Below, piece after piece: positions 1 to 8,016 of a stretch of DNA of 64,000 bases. Location of the stretch: the NCBI RefSeq assembly GCF_005280255.1, contig NZ_CP040018.1:2976001-3040000 (forward strand), read 5' to 3'. The notes beneath the pieces are model-generated. The model saw only the letters and a program-made list of their open reading frames with translations. It searched no databases and was not told where the DNA came from. Position 1 is the first letter of the stretch. Each line of letters opens with the position of its first letter. Made by a program: the position numbers and the translations under genes. The stretch is from Arthrobacter sp. 24S4-2. GTDB lineage: Bacteria > Actinomycetota > Actinomycetes > Actinomycetales > Micrococcaceae.

Positions 1-110
1 CCAAGGTCATTGGCAACCAGGTCAAGGTTGTTTCCTGGTATGACAACGAATGGGGCTACTCGAACCGGCTTGTCGACCTCACGGAGCTCGTCGCATCCAA
101 GCTGGGCTAG
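1..110 (+). CDS. gap: Glyceraldehyde-3-phosphate dehydrogenase, C-terminal end (partial)
   Basis: Only the last 36 codons are in the window. They read KVIGNQVKVVSWYDNEWGYS and then a short tail, ending in a TAG 10 bases before pgk. The SWYDNEWGYSNR block is the conserved C-terminal signature of phosphorylating GAPDH, which oxidises glyceraldehyde-3-phosphate to 1,3-bisphosphoglycerate with NAD+ in the cytoplasm. The tight spacing to pgk and tpiA shows the usual actinobacterial gap-pgk-tpiA operon. The upstream part cannot be judged. Confidence 0.95.
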   Translation, partial: KVIGNQVKVVSWYDNEWGYSNRLVDLTELVASKLG

Positions 111-120
111 GGTTAGACAC

Positions 121-1347
121 ATGACATTCCACACCCTCAACGAACTGATCGCTGATGGTGTCCGCGGGCGGTACATTCTGGTCAGAAGTGACCTGAATGT
201 GCCGCTCGACGGCTCTGAAGTGACTGACGATGGCCGCATCAAGGCCTCCCTGCCAGTACTGACGAAGCTCACGGACGCCGGTGCCCGCGTGCTGGTCACA
301 GCCCACCTCGGACGCCCCAAGGGCGCTCCGGAGGAAAAGTACTCCCTCAAGCCTGCCATTACGCGGCTGGCCGAACTGGCCCCGTTCAAGGTCACCCTCG
401 CCGCCGACACAGTCGGCCCCTCGTCGAAGGAGCTTGCCGCTTCGCTGCAGGACGGCGAAGTGCTGGTCCTGGAAAACGTCCGGTTCGACGCCCGCGAGAC
501 CAGCAAGGACGACGCCGAACGCGGCGCCTTCGCGGACGAACTGGTGGCCCTGACCGGGGATAACGGCGCGTATGTGGACGATGCCTTCGGCGCCGTCCAC
601 CGCAAGCACGCCAGCGTGTACGACGTCGCCACCCGGCTGCCGTCCTACCAGGGCGACCTGGTGCACACCGAGGTCGAAGTGCTGCGCAAGCTCACTACCG
701 ACACCCAGCGGCCTTACGTCGTGGTCCTCGGCGGCTCCAAGGTCTCCGACAAGCTCGCTGTGATCGACAACCTTCTCGGCAAGGCGGACACCATTCTGGT
801 GGGCGGCGGCATGCTGTTCACCTTCCTCGCCGCAGCGGGCCACAAGGTGGCCGGCAGCCTGCTCGAAGAAGACCAGATCCCCGTAGTCCAGGACTACCTG
901 AAGCGGGCAGCCGACGCCGGCACTGAATTCGTGGTGCCCACCGACGTTGTGGTGGCCGGCAAGTTCGCCGCCGACGCAGACCACGAAACGGTCGGCGCCG
1001 ACGCCATCGAAAGCAGCAGCTTCGGGGCGCAGGGCATCGGCCTGGACATCGGGCCCGAGTCGGCAACAGCATTCGCCAACCGGATCAAGGGTGCCAAGAC
1101 GGTTTTCTGGAACGGACCCATGGGCGTCTTCGAATTCGAAGCCTTCGCCGCCGGCACCCGTGCCATCGCGCAGGCGCTCACCGAAGCCGATGCGTTTACC
1201 GTGGTTGGCGGCGGCGACTCCGCAGCCGCCGTCCGGACCCTGGGCTTCGCTGACGACCAGTTTGGCCACATCTCCACGGGTGGCGGCGCCAGCCTGGAGT
1301 ACCTCGAAGGCAAGGAACTGCCGGGACTCAGCGTCCTGGACCGCTAG
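121..1347 (+). CDS. pgk: Phosphoglycerate kinase
   Basis: A 408-residue cytoplasmic enzyme that transfers phosphate from 1,3-bisphosphoglycerate to ADP, the first ATP-yielding step of glycolysis. The N-terminal RSDLNVPLDG substrate motif is at residues 22-31, AHLGRPKG follows in the N-domain, and the nucleotide-binding GGGDSAAAV stretch is near residue 363. Length fits bacterial PGK (about 390-415). The frame is open 37 codons further upstream into gap, but MTFHTLNELI is the normal PGK N-terminus and its ATG follows gap by 10 bases, so I start there. It sits between gap and tpiA in one operon. Confidence 0.97.
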   Translation: MTFHTLNELIADGVRGRYILVRSDLNVPLDGSEVTDDGRIKASLPVLTKLTDAGARVLVTAHLGRPKGAPEEKYSLKPAITRLAELAPFKVTLAADTVGPSSKELAASLQDGEVLVLENVRFDARETSKDDAERGAFADELVALTGDNGAYVDDAFGAVHRKHASVYDVATRLPSYQGDLVHTEVEVLRKLTTDTQRPYVVVLGGSKVSDKLAVIDNLLGKADTILVGGGMLFTFLAAAGHKVAGSLLEEDQIPVVQDYLKRAADAGTEFVVPTDVVVAGKFAADADHETVGADAIESSSFGAQGIGLDIGPESATAFANRIKGAKTVFWNGPMGVFEFEAFAAGTRAIAQALTEADAFTVVGGGDSAAAVRTLGFADDQFGHISTGGGASLEYLEGKELPGLSVLDR

Positions 1348-1353
1348 ACCCTC

Positions 1354-1400
1354 CAGCCGGCAGGGCGCCCGTCCTAAGAACTCGGGCGCCCTGCCGGCTG
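1354..1400 (+). terminator. Perfect 18-bp hairpin between pgk and tpiA
   Basis: The arms at 1354-1371 and 1383-1400 are exact reverse complements (CAGCCGGCAGGGCGCCCG) with an 11-base loop. It starts 7 bases after the pgk stop. No U-run follows (TTCACATGAC), so it may be an mRNA-stability or partial-termination element inside the operon and not a full terminator. Confidence 0.6.
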
Positions 1401-1429
1401 TTCACATGACAAGCACTTTTGGAGAACAC

Positions 1430-2245
1430 GTGACTACGTCAACGAATGGCAAATTCGACCGCACGCCCCTCATTGCCGGCAACTGGAAGATGAACATGGA
1501 CCACGTCCAGGGCATCACGCTGCTGCAGAAACTGGCCTGGACCCTGTCCGACGCCAAGCATGACTACAGCCGCGCGGAAGTTGCTGTTTTTCCTCCGTTC
1601 ACCGACCTGCGCGGCGTCCAGACCCTGGTCCAGGGCGATGAGCTGGAGGTCGTCTACGGCGGCCAGGACCTTTCCCAGTTCGATTCGGGCGCCTATACCG
1701 GTGACATCTCCGGCCAGTTCCTGAACAAACTCGGCTGCAAGTACGCCCTGGTCGGCCACAGCGAACGCCGCACCATCCACAACGAGTCGGACGAAGTCCT
1801 CAACGCCAAGGTCAAGGCAGCCTACCGGCACGGCGTCACGCCGGTGCTCTGCGTGGGCGAAGGCCTCGAGATCCGCCAGGCCGGCACGCACGTGCAGCAC
1901 ACGCTGGACCAGCTCCGCGCCGACGTCGAGGGCCTCAGCGCCGAGGACGCCGCAGAACTCGTGGTTGCCTACGAGCCCGTCTGGGCCATCGGCACCGGCG
2001 AAGTCGCAGGTCCGGAGGACGCCCAGGAAATGTGCGCCGCCATCCGGGCGGAGCTTGTCACGCTGTTCGGCGACGACGTCGCTGCCAAGGTCCGGCTCCT
2101 CTACGGCGGTTCGGTCAAGGCCAACAACGTGGCGGCCATCCTCAACGAGCGCGACGTCGACGGCGTGTTGGTGGGAGGCGCAAGCCTCGATCCCGCTGAG
2201 TTTGCTAATATTGTCAGGTTCGAGAGTCACCTGCTGACGGATTAG
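1430..2245 (+). CDS. tpiA: Triose-phosphate isomerase
   Basis: A 271-residue TIM-barrel enzyme interconverting dihydroxyacetone phosphate and glyceraldehyde-3-phosphate. Visible motifs are GNWKMN with catalytic Lys20, VGHSERR (catalytic His) near residue 107, AYEPVWAIGTG with catalytic Glu near 183, and YGGSVKANN phosphate binding near 225. I chose the GTG because GGAGAA lies 6 bases before it. An in-frame ATG 24 bases upstream has no such site and begins right after the hairpin. It is the third gene of the gap-pgk-tpiA-secG run. Confidence 0.96.
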   Translation: MTTSTNGKFDRTPLIAGNWKMNMDHVQGITLLQKLAWTLSDAKHDYSRAEVAVFPPFTDLRGVQTLVQGDELEVVYGGQDLSQFDSGAYTGDISGQFLNKLGCKYALVGHSERRTIHNESDEVLNAKVKAAYRHGVTPVLCVGEGLEIRQAGTHVQHTLDQLRADVEGLSAEDAAELVVAYEPVWAIGTGEVAGPEDAQEMCAAIRAELVTLFGDDVAAKVRLLYGGSVKANNVAAILNERDVDGVLVGGASLDPAEFANIVRFESHLLTD

Positions 2246-2294
2246 TCCGGACACAGGCGTGACCCCCGCAATCATCAACTTCTGAAAGGCCGTC

Positions 2295-2552
2295 GTGGAC
2301 GTTCTTCATGTCATTCTGCAGATCCTCCTGGGCATCACCAGCCTCCTGCTGACGCTGCTCATCCTGCTCCACAAGGGACGGGGCGGCGGTCTGTCGGACA
2401 TGTTCGGCGGAGGCATGAGCTCAGGCCTTAGCTCCTCCGGCGTTGCGGAACGGAACCTGAACCGGTTTACGATCATCCTTGGCGTCACCTGGGGAGTTGT
2501 CATCATCGCCCTTGGCCTGCTGATGCGCTTTTCCTCCGGCGGGGACTCCTAA
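2295..2552 (+). CDS. secG: Preprotein translocase subunit SecG
   Basis: An 85-residue inner-membrane protein with two hydrophobic segments (about residues 5-24 and 58-77). They are joined by a Gly/Ser-rich cytoplasmic loop containing HKGRGGGLSDMFGGG, the SecG hallmark. It is the accessory subunit of SecYEG that improves export efficiency. The GTG start is preceded by GAAAGG. secG directly after tpiA is the standard actinobacterial order and supports the call. Confidence 0.93.
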   Translation: MDVLHVILQILLGITSLLLTLLILLHKGRGGGLSDMFGGGMSSGLSSSGVAERNLNRFTIILGVTWGVVIIALGLLMRFSSGGDS

Positions 2553-2564
2553 AACAGTCTCCGT

Positions 2565-2602
2565 CCCGGAAATTTGACCGGCCCGGAAATTTCCCGGAAT
2601 TT
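2565..2602. repeat. Short direct repeat CCCGGAAATTT (three near copies)
   Basis: CCCGGAAATTT occurs at 2565 and 2582, followed immediately by CCCGGAATTT at 2593, in the gap between secG and rbpA. The first two copies are identical. No function is evident; repeated half-sites for a regulator of rbpA are possible. Confidence 0.4.
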
Positions 2603-2634
2603 GCACTTCCGGTACTAATGGCCCTGCTGCCGTC

Positions 2635-2662
2635 GGGAACTCCACACTAAACTGTGGCTGTT
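2635..2662 (+). promoter_or_regulatory. Candidate SigR/SigH-type promoter of rbpA
   Basis: GGGAAC at 2635-2640 is followed after 19 bases by GTT at 2660-2662. This matches the disulfide-stress ECF sigma consensus (GGAAT/C, 18-19 bases, GTT). Streptomyces rbpA is a known SigR target, which is the reason for reading the motif this way. It lies about 40 bases before the rbpA start. The motif is short, so chance is possible. Confidence 0.4.
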
Positions 2663-2703
2663 GATTTGAAACAGTCCGTCAGTCGAGTAGCCAGGAGTTC
2701 CCG

Positions 2704-3078
2704 ATGGTGCATGCTACTTCAGGATTTCGGGGAACCCGGGTTGGTGCGATAGAAGGCTCCGCCCCCAAAATCCAGCCAAACGACGTCGTCGGTGAACGGT
2801 TGCCGCGTATTCGTGTTTCCTATTGGTGCGCCAAAGGACACGAGACGCGGCCTGTTTTCATTAAGCTCCCGGAAGACCAGATCCCGGCTGTGTGGGACTG
2901 CCGCCGGTGCGGCGGCAGCGCAACACGGGATGAGTCACCGGAAGAGCCGCACCACGCCGAAGAGGGATACAAGAGCCATCTTGAGTACGTTAAAGAACGG
3001 CGCTCCAGCCAGGACGCCGAAGACGTGCTGGCTGGAGCGCTGGAAAGACTAAGAGCCCGCGGGACCTTTGCGGACTAG
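2704..3078 (+). CDS. rbpA: RNA polymerase-binding protein RbpA
   Basis: A 124-residue actinobacterial transcription factor that binds the housekeeping sigma factor and RNA polymerase, stabilises the open complex and affects rifampicin tolerance. The central domain has Cys42, His46, Cys66 and Cys69 (WCAKGH, WDCRRCG), the zinc-ribbon-like core. The C-terminal half has the sigma-interacting ERRSSQDAEDVLAGALERLR helix. AGGAG precedes the ATG. Its last 30 bases overlap the end of the convergent pgl, so the two transcripts are antisense there. Confidence 0.93.
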   Translation: MVHATSGFRGTRVGAIEGSAPKIQPNDVVGERLPRIRVSYWCAKGHETRPVFIKLPEDQIPAVWDCRRCGGSATRDESPEEPHHAEEGYKSHLEYVKERRSSQDAEDVLAGALERLRARGTFAD

Positions 3079-3879
3079 CTGCTCCGGAACACGCGCGGCG
3101 GCATTCTCGTCGATCAGCCACAGGGTCTTGGAACGTCCGGCCGGTCCTGATGCCGGAACCTGGACCGGATTCGCGCCGGCCAGGGCCAGTCCAACCGCCC
3201 CTGCCTTGTCCTCGCCGGCCACGACCATCCACACTTCGCTCGCTGTGTTGATGGCAGGCAGGGTAAGGGAAATCCGCGCCGGCGGCGGCTTGGGAGAATT
3301 CCGGACACCCACCACAGTAAGCTCCTTCTCGCGGATGCCCGCCTGCTCCGGGAAGAGCGAGGCCACGTGGGCGTCCGGGCCGACGCCGAGCAGGACCACG
3401 TCGAACCGCGGAAGCTTGCCCGGGTGCTCCGGCCGGTTATCCGACATGTCAGCCGCGTGTTCCGCGGCCGCGGCCTCGCTCAGGCGCCGTGCATAGTCAG
3501 CTGCCGCATCCTCCGGAGTTTCGAAGTCATCCGTTGATGCCGGCTCATGCACGCGGTTCGGATCCACTGGAATATGCGACAGGAGAGCTTCGTGTGCCTG
3601 GAGCGTGTTGCGGTCCTGGTCCTTGCTGCCGACAAAGCGCTCGTCGCCCCACCAGAAGTTAACCTTGGACCAGTTCACGGCCGGGGCAGCCGCGGAGTCA
3701 GCGACCGCCTTGAGCGTTCCAATGCCCACGGTGCCGCCTGTAAGCACCACCGTCGCCTCACCGTGCTGGTCCTGCACATCCACGAGCTTGGTGATGAGGC
3801 GGGCCGCGATGGCGGCCATCAGGACGGATGAGTCAGGGTGGATGCTTACTCTGGGATCAGCGCTCACTGGGACGGACAC
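3049..3879 (-). CDS. pgl: 6-phosphogluconolactonase
   Basis: A 276-residue DevB/SOL-type lactonase that hydrolyses 6-phosphogluconolactone, the second oxidative pentose-phosphate step. TGGTVGIGTL near residue 47 and WWGDERFVG at 76-84 are family signatures, and LGVGPDAHVASLFP is the catalytic loop. The GTG start lies inside the end of opcA (23-base overlap), so the genes are translationally coupled. It is the last gene of the minus-strand tkt-tal-pgi-zwf-opcA-pgl operon. Confidence 0.94.
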   Translation of the reverse strand: MSVPVSADPRVSIHPDSSVLMAAIAARLITKLVDVQDQHGEATVVLTGGTVGIGTLKAVADSAAAPAVNWSKVNFWWGDERFVGSKDQDRNTLQAHEALLSHIPVDPNRVHEPASTDDFETPEDAAADYARRLSEAAAAEHAADMSDNRPEHPGKLPRFDVVLLGVGPDAHVASLFPEQAGIREKELTVVGVRNSPKPPPARISLTLPAINTASEVWMVVAGEDKAGAVGLALAGANPVQVPASGPAGRSKTLWLIDENAAARVPEQLVRKGPAGS

Positions 3880-4798
3880 TCCTTAGGTTTGTACGGGGCA
3901 GTCCAATGGTAATCACTTCACCGAACACTTCGTCGGGATCGAGGCGCCGCAGTTCCTCGGCGAGGCAGTCCCGGAGGCTGCGGCGCGGCAGCGAAATGCG
4001 CTGCGCCGGCTGTCCGGGCTGGGTCAGTTCGGCCACGGACAGTCCCGGCCGGAACAGCTGGACGTCGCCGCTGGCACGGCTCAGCCGGACGCGGCGGATG
4101 CCGGTCCCGGCCGGGTCTGCCACGATGGTGACCGGGGCGTCCAGGGACAGCGTCAGCCAGGCCGCCAGGAGCAGGGTGCTGGGGGAGTCCGAGGCACCTT
4201 CCACGGCGACGGCGGTAACGGGGGAGGAGTCCACCTGGTCCAGCACGGCAGCGAGCTGGATACGCCAGTTGGTGAGGCGGGTCCAGGCCAGGTCGGTGTC
4301 GCCGGCCTTGTAGGTGTTCCGGATGTTGTCCAGGGCCCGCTGCGGGTCCTCCTCGTTGGCCGAGTCGGTGATCCGGCGGTGCGCGATCCGGCCAATGGAC
4401 GTTTCGCACGCGCTCTTGGGGGCACCGTGCGGCCACCAGGCCACGATCGGTGCATCCGGAAGCAACAGAGCGGCAACCAGGGACTCGCTTTCCTCAGCAA
4501 GTTCCCCATACCCGCGGAGCACAATCACTTCGGAGGCACCGGCGTCGCCGCCCACGCGGATCTGGGCATCGAGCCGGGTGGGGGCCTTGGCGCCCGCATC
4601 CGCCAGGACGATGATCCGGCAGGGGTGTTCCCGGCTGGCTTCGTTGGCCGCTTCGATGGCCTCCTCTTCCAGCCCGGACTTGGTGACCACCACCAGGGTC
4701 AGCACCCGGCCAAGGGCGATCACGCCGCCCTGCTCGCGCAGGGACATGATCTTCTTGGAGATTTTCGAGGTGGTTGTGTCGGGAAGATCTACGATCAT
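3857..4798 (-). CDS. opcA: Glucose-6-phosphate dehydrogenase assembly protein OpcA
   Basis: A 313-residue protein of the OpcA family, which in cyanobacteria and actinobacteria binds glucose-6-phosphate dehydrogenase and activates or assembles it. The N-terminus MIVDLPDTTTSKISKKI and the WWPHGAP motif in the middle are typical. Its start overlaps the zwf stop by 4 bases (ATGA) and its end overlaps pgl, fixing it between its partner enzyme and the next pathway step. No catalytic motif is expected. Confidence 0.93.
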   Translation of the reverse strand: MIVDLPDTTTSKISKKIMSLREQGGVIALGRVLTLVVVTKSGLEEEAIEAANEASREHPCRIIVLADAGAKAPTRLDAQIRVGGDAGASEVIVLRGYGELAEESESLVAALLLPDAPIVAWWPHGAPKSACETSIGRIAHRRITDSANEEDPQRALDNIRNTYKAGDTDLAWTRLTNWRIQLAAVLDQVDSSPVTAVAVEGASDSPSTLLLAAWLTLSLDAPVTIVADPAGTGIRRVRLSRASGDVQLFRPGLSVAELTQPGQPAQRISLPRRSLRDCLAEELRRLDPDEVFGEVITIGLPRTNLRSVRPSER

Positions 4799-6357
4799 GG
4801 CCTTCTCCAGGTTCGTCCGTCACGGGCAAGGAGCTCGTCGGCGGAGGCAGGGCCCCAGCTTCCGGGCGCGTAAGGCTCCGGCTGTTCACCAAGGCTTGCC
4901 CAGTAGTCTTCAAAGGGGTCCAGGATCTTCCAGGACAGTTCCACTTCCGCGTGCCGCGGGAACAGCGGCGGCTCGCCCAGCAGCACATCGAGGATGAGCC
5001 GTTCATAGGCCTCCGGGCTGGACTCCGTAAACGAGTGCCCGTAGCCGAAGTCCATGGTCACGTCGCGGACTTCCATCTGCGTACCGGGAACCTTGGACCC
5101 GAACCGGATCGTGGCACCCTCGTCCGGCTGCACCCGGATCACCACGGCGTTCTGGCCGAAGTCGTCCTCGCCGTGATCACGGAACAGCAGGTTCGGCGCG
5201 CGCTTGAACACCACCGCGATCTCGGTCACACGGCGACCCAGCCGCTTGCCGGCACGCAGGTAGAACGGCACACCGGACCACCGGCGGGTGTGGATGTCCA
5301 CGCGGATCGCCGCATAGGTCTCGGTGGTGGAGTCGGCCGGAATGCCCTCCTCTTCCAGGTAACCGAGCACTTGCTCGCCGCCCTGCCAGCCGCCGGCGAA
5401 CTGCCCGCGCGCCGAGTGGGTGGACAGGTCCTCCGGGAGCTTGACCGCAGCCAGGACCTTTTCCTTCTCGGCACGAAGGTCATCCGCGTTGAAGGAAATG
5501 GGTTCCTCCATGGCCGTCAGCGCCAGGAGCTGGAGCAGGTGGTTCTGGATCACGTCGCGGGCCGCGCCCACACCGTCGTAGTAGCCCGCCCGGCCACCGG
5601 TGCCGATGTCCTCGGCCATGGTGATCTGGACGTGGTCCACATAGTTGGCGTTCCACAGCGGCTCGAACAACTGGTTGGCAAAGCGCAGGGCCAGGATGTT
5701 CTGGACCGTTTCCTTGCCCAGGTAGTGGTCGATCCGGAACACGGCGTCCGGCGGGAAGACCGACTCGACGATGTCATTGAGCTGCCGGGCCGACTCCAGG
5801 TCGTGCCCGAACGGCTTCTCGATGACCACACGGCGCCACTTGTCGCCTTCGGCCTGCGCCAGTCCATGCTTGGACAGCTGCCGGCAAACCAGTTCGAACG
5901 CCTTGGGCGGGATGGACAGGTAGAACGCATGGTTGCCGCGCGTTCCGCGCTGGGCGTCCAGTTCGTCCATCGTGTCGCCGAGCCGCTCAAAGGCGTCGTC
6001 GTCGTCGAACTCTCCCTGGACAAACCGGATGCCCTCGGAGAGCTGGTTCCACACTGCCTCGTCGAACGGAGTGCGGGCGTAGGCCATGACCGCAGCCTTC
6101 ACCTCGGCGGCGAAGTCCTCGTTGGCCCAATGCCGCCGGGCGAAGCCCACCAGGGCAAAACTCGGTGGCAACAGGCCACGGTTGGCCAGGTCATACACGG
6201 CCGGCATGAGCTTCTTGCGGGCAAGGTCACCGGTCACCCCGAAGAGGACCAGGGAGGAGGGACCGGCGATGCGGTTCAGCCGGCGGTCCCGCGGGTCCCT
6301 CAACGGGTTGCGGCCCCGCCCTGCTGACTTCCTGCTGCCGTTTTCAGTTTCTGGCAT
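4795..6357 (-). CDS. zwf: Glucose-6-phosphate 1-dehydrogenase
   Basis: A 520-residue enzyme oxidising glucose-6-phosphate with NADP+, the entry to the oxidative pentose-phosphate pathway. The Rossmann motif GVTGDLARKKL is at 40-50, and the active-site RIDHYLGKE motif with catalytic Lys and His is near 205-214. Length is normal. The Arg-rich first 28 residues precede the conserved fold, so the start could be slightly further in. It lies 15 bases after pgi and is coupled to opcA by a 4-base overlap. Confidence 0.95.
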   Translation of the reverse strand: MPETENGSRKSAGRGRNPLRDPRDRRLNRIAGPSSLVLFGVTGDLARKKLMPAVYDLANRGLLPPSFALVGFARRHWANEDFAAEVKAAVMAYARTPFDEAVWNQLSEGIRFVQGEFDDDDAFERLGDTMDELDAQRGTRGNHAFYLSIPPKAFELVCRQLSKHGLAQAEGDKWRRVVIEKPFGHDLESARQLNDIVESVFPPDAVFRIDHYLGKETVQNILALRFANQLFEPLWNANYVDHVQITMAEDIGTGGRAGYYDGVGAARDVIQNHLLQLLALTAMEEPISFNADDLRAEKEKVLAAVKLPEDLSTHSARGQFAGGWQGGEQVLGYLEEEGIPADSTTETYAAIRVDIHTRRWSGVPFYLRAGKRLGRRVTEIAVVFKRAPNLLFRDHGEDDFGQNAVVIRVQPDEGATIRFGSKVPGTQMEVRDVTMDFGYGHSFTESSPEAYERLILDVLLGEPPLFPRHAEVELSWKILDPFEDYWASLGEQPEPYAPGSWGPASADELLARDGRTWRRP

Positions 6358-6372
6358 GGTTGCTTCGGTGCC

Positions 6373-8010
6373 TTAGCTTTCAGTGTGGGATGCTGCCTGG
6401 CCGGCGAGCGCTGAAACAATGTCCTGCAGCTGCTTGACGCCGGCCGCACGGTCCGTGAGGTGCAGGCGGAGGACCGGACGTCCGTGGTCGCTGAGGACCT
6501 GGGCGTCACCGGCCGCCTGCGCCGAGATCAGCTCACCGAAGGTAAACGGCCGCTCCGGAATCGAAAGGTCGACGGCGGACGCTGCAGTGACCTGAAGGAA
6601 GACACCGATGGCGGGCCCGCCCTTGTGGAACTGGCCGGTCGAGTGGAGGAAGCGGGGGCCCCATCCAAATGTCACCGGACGTCCGCTGACAGCCGCGAGC
6701 TGGTCGCGGACGCCTTCAAGTGGTGCGTAGGCCAGCCTGTCGAAGTAGGCCTGGACGCTGAGGTAGCTGTCGTCTGCGAGCTGCGCTAGCAACGCGGAGA
6801 CGGCGGCAGACGCCGTCGTGGCATCTCCCAGCCAGTCGCCGCCGCGGACCTCGATGGCGTCATCCATAAAGTTGGCGGGCGTCGGCTCCGGCTGGGCGTC
6901 CAACAGTCCCCGGGCTGCCACCTTGGCGGCTTCGACGTCGGGCTGGTCGTACGGGTTGATGCCCAGCAGCCGTCCGGCTACCGCCGTCGCGAACTCCCAC
7001 ACCATCATCTGAGTCGCCAGGCCGCCGGCAATGGCAACCTCGTTTTCGCCCAGCTGCACATCATCGGCGTCGGCCGCAACCAGCCGCACCACCAGGATGT
7101 CCGCCGCTCCGGAGGTGACCTCCGGTGCTGACGGGCCCGCCACGACCGGCAGTACTCCGGTGCCCAGTTTGCCGGTGGATTCGGCGATCAGCTGTTCCGC
7201 CCAGTCGGCGAAGCCCACGATCCCGGATCCGTCTTCAACGATGACGATCTTGTTGCGCAGCGGGCTGGTGCCGCCCAGGGCCGTGCCAAGGGCGAGGCCG
7301 ATGTTCTCGGGGGCGTCCTCGTTGAGGATTTCGGCTGCTTCTTCGGCCTCGTCCAGGAATGCCTGGATATCGACGCCGGCCAGCCCGCAGGGGACCAGGC
7401 CGAACGCGGTCAGCGCGGAGAACCGTCCGCCGACGTTGGGGTCGGCGTTGAACACGGCCCGGTAACCGGCCTCGCGGGAGGCCTTGTCCAAGGGTGAGCC
7501 CGGGTCGGTGACGATGATGATGCGGCTCTTGGCATCCACACCGGCATCGGTGAAGGCCTGCTCGAAGATCCGGCGCTGCGAGTCGGTCTCCACCGTGGAA
7601 CCGGACTTCGACGAGACCACGATGGCTGTCTCGGCAAGCCGGTCCGCCAAGGCGGCACCGACCTGTTCAGGGTCGGTGCTGTCAAGCACAGTCAGCTCGA
7701 CGCCAGCGGTGCCCGCGATGACCTCAGGGGCCAGCGAGGAACCGCCCATTCCACAGAGGACGATGCGCGTAACGCCTTCGGCCCTCAGGGCGTCGCGGAG
7801 TTCCAGGATCGGGCCCACCAGGGGCTGGGAGACACTGGCAGCCTCCACCCAGCCGAGCCGGACAGCGGATTCCTGCTCGGCGTCAGGACCCCAAAGGGTA
7901 TGGTCCTTTGCGAAGATCCTGGTGGCAATGCGGTCCTCCAGCAGGGCGGGGAGGTGCTGCTCAAGTGCCTGCCGGGCTGCCCCGGTGGCGTCGTAGCTGA
8001 GTGTGCTCAT
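6373..8010 (-). CDS. pgi: Glucose-6-phosphate isomerase
   Basis: A 545-residue isomerase interconverting glucose-6-phosphate and fructose-6-phosphate. GMGGSSLAPEVIAG (residues 87-100) and VVSSKSGSTVET further on are the two SIS-fold sugar-phosphate-binding loops. The divergent actinobacterial form of PGI is expected inside the tkt-tal-pgi-zwf operon, and that is where it lies, 6 bases after tal. The operon thus links the non-oxidative branch back to zwf. Confidence 0.92.
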   Translation of the reverse strand: MSTLSYDATGAARQALEQHLPALLEDRIATRIFAKDHTLWGPDAEQESAVRLGWVEAASVSQPLVGPILELRDALRAEGVTRIVLCGMGGSSLAPEVIAGTAGVELTVLDSTDPEQVGAALADRLAETAIVVSSKSGSTVETDSQRRIFEQAFTDAGVDAKSRIIIVTDPGSPLDKASREAGYRAVFNADPNVGGRFSALTAFGLVPCGLAGVDIQAFLDEAEEAAEILNEDAPENIGLALGTALGGTSPLRNKIVIVEDGSGIVGFADWAEQLIAESTGKLGTGVLPVVAGPSAPEVTSGAADILVVRLVAADADDVQLGENEVAIAGGLATQMMVWEFATAVAGRLLGINPYDQPDVEAAKVAARGLLDAQPEPTPANFMDDAIEVRGGDWLGDATTASAAVSALLAQLADDSYLSVQAYFDRLAYAPLEGVRDQLAAVSGRPVTFGWGPRFLHSTGQFHKGGPAIGVFLQVTAASAVDLSIPERPFTFGELISAQAAGDAQVLSDHGRPVLRLHLTDRAAGVKQLQDIVSALAGQAASHTES

Positions 8011-8016
8011 GGTGGG

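Noticed and set aside
4774..6327. Long plus-strand open frame opposite zwf
   Set aside because: It is the antisense shadow of zwf in GC-rich DNA, with no family motif. The same holds for the long frames opposite pgk, tpiA, tkt, sufB and the acyl-CoA ligase.
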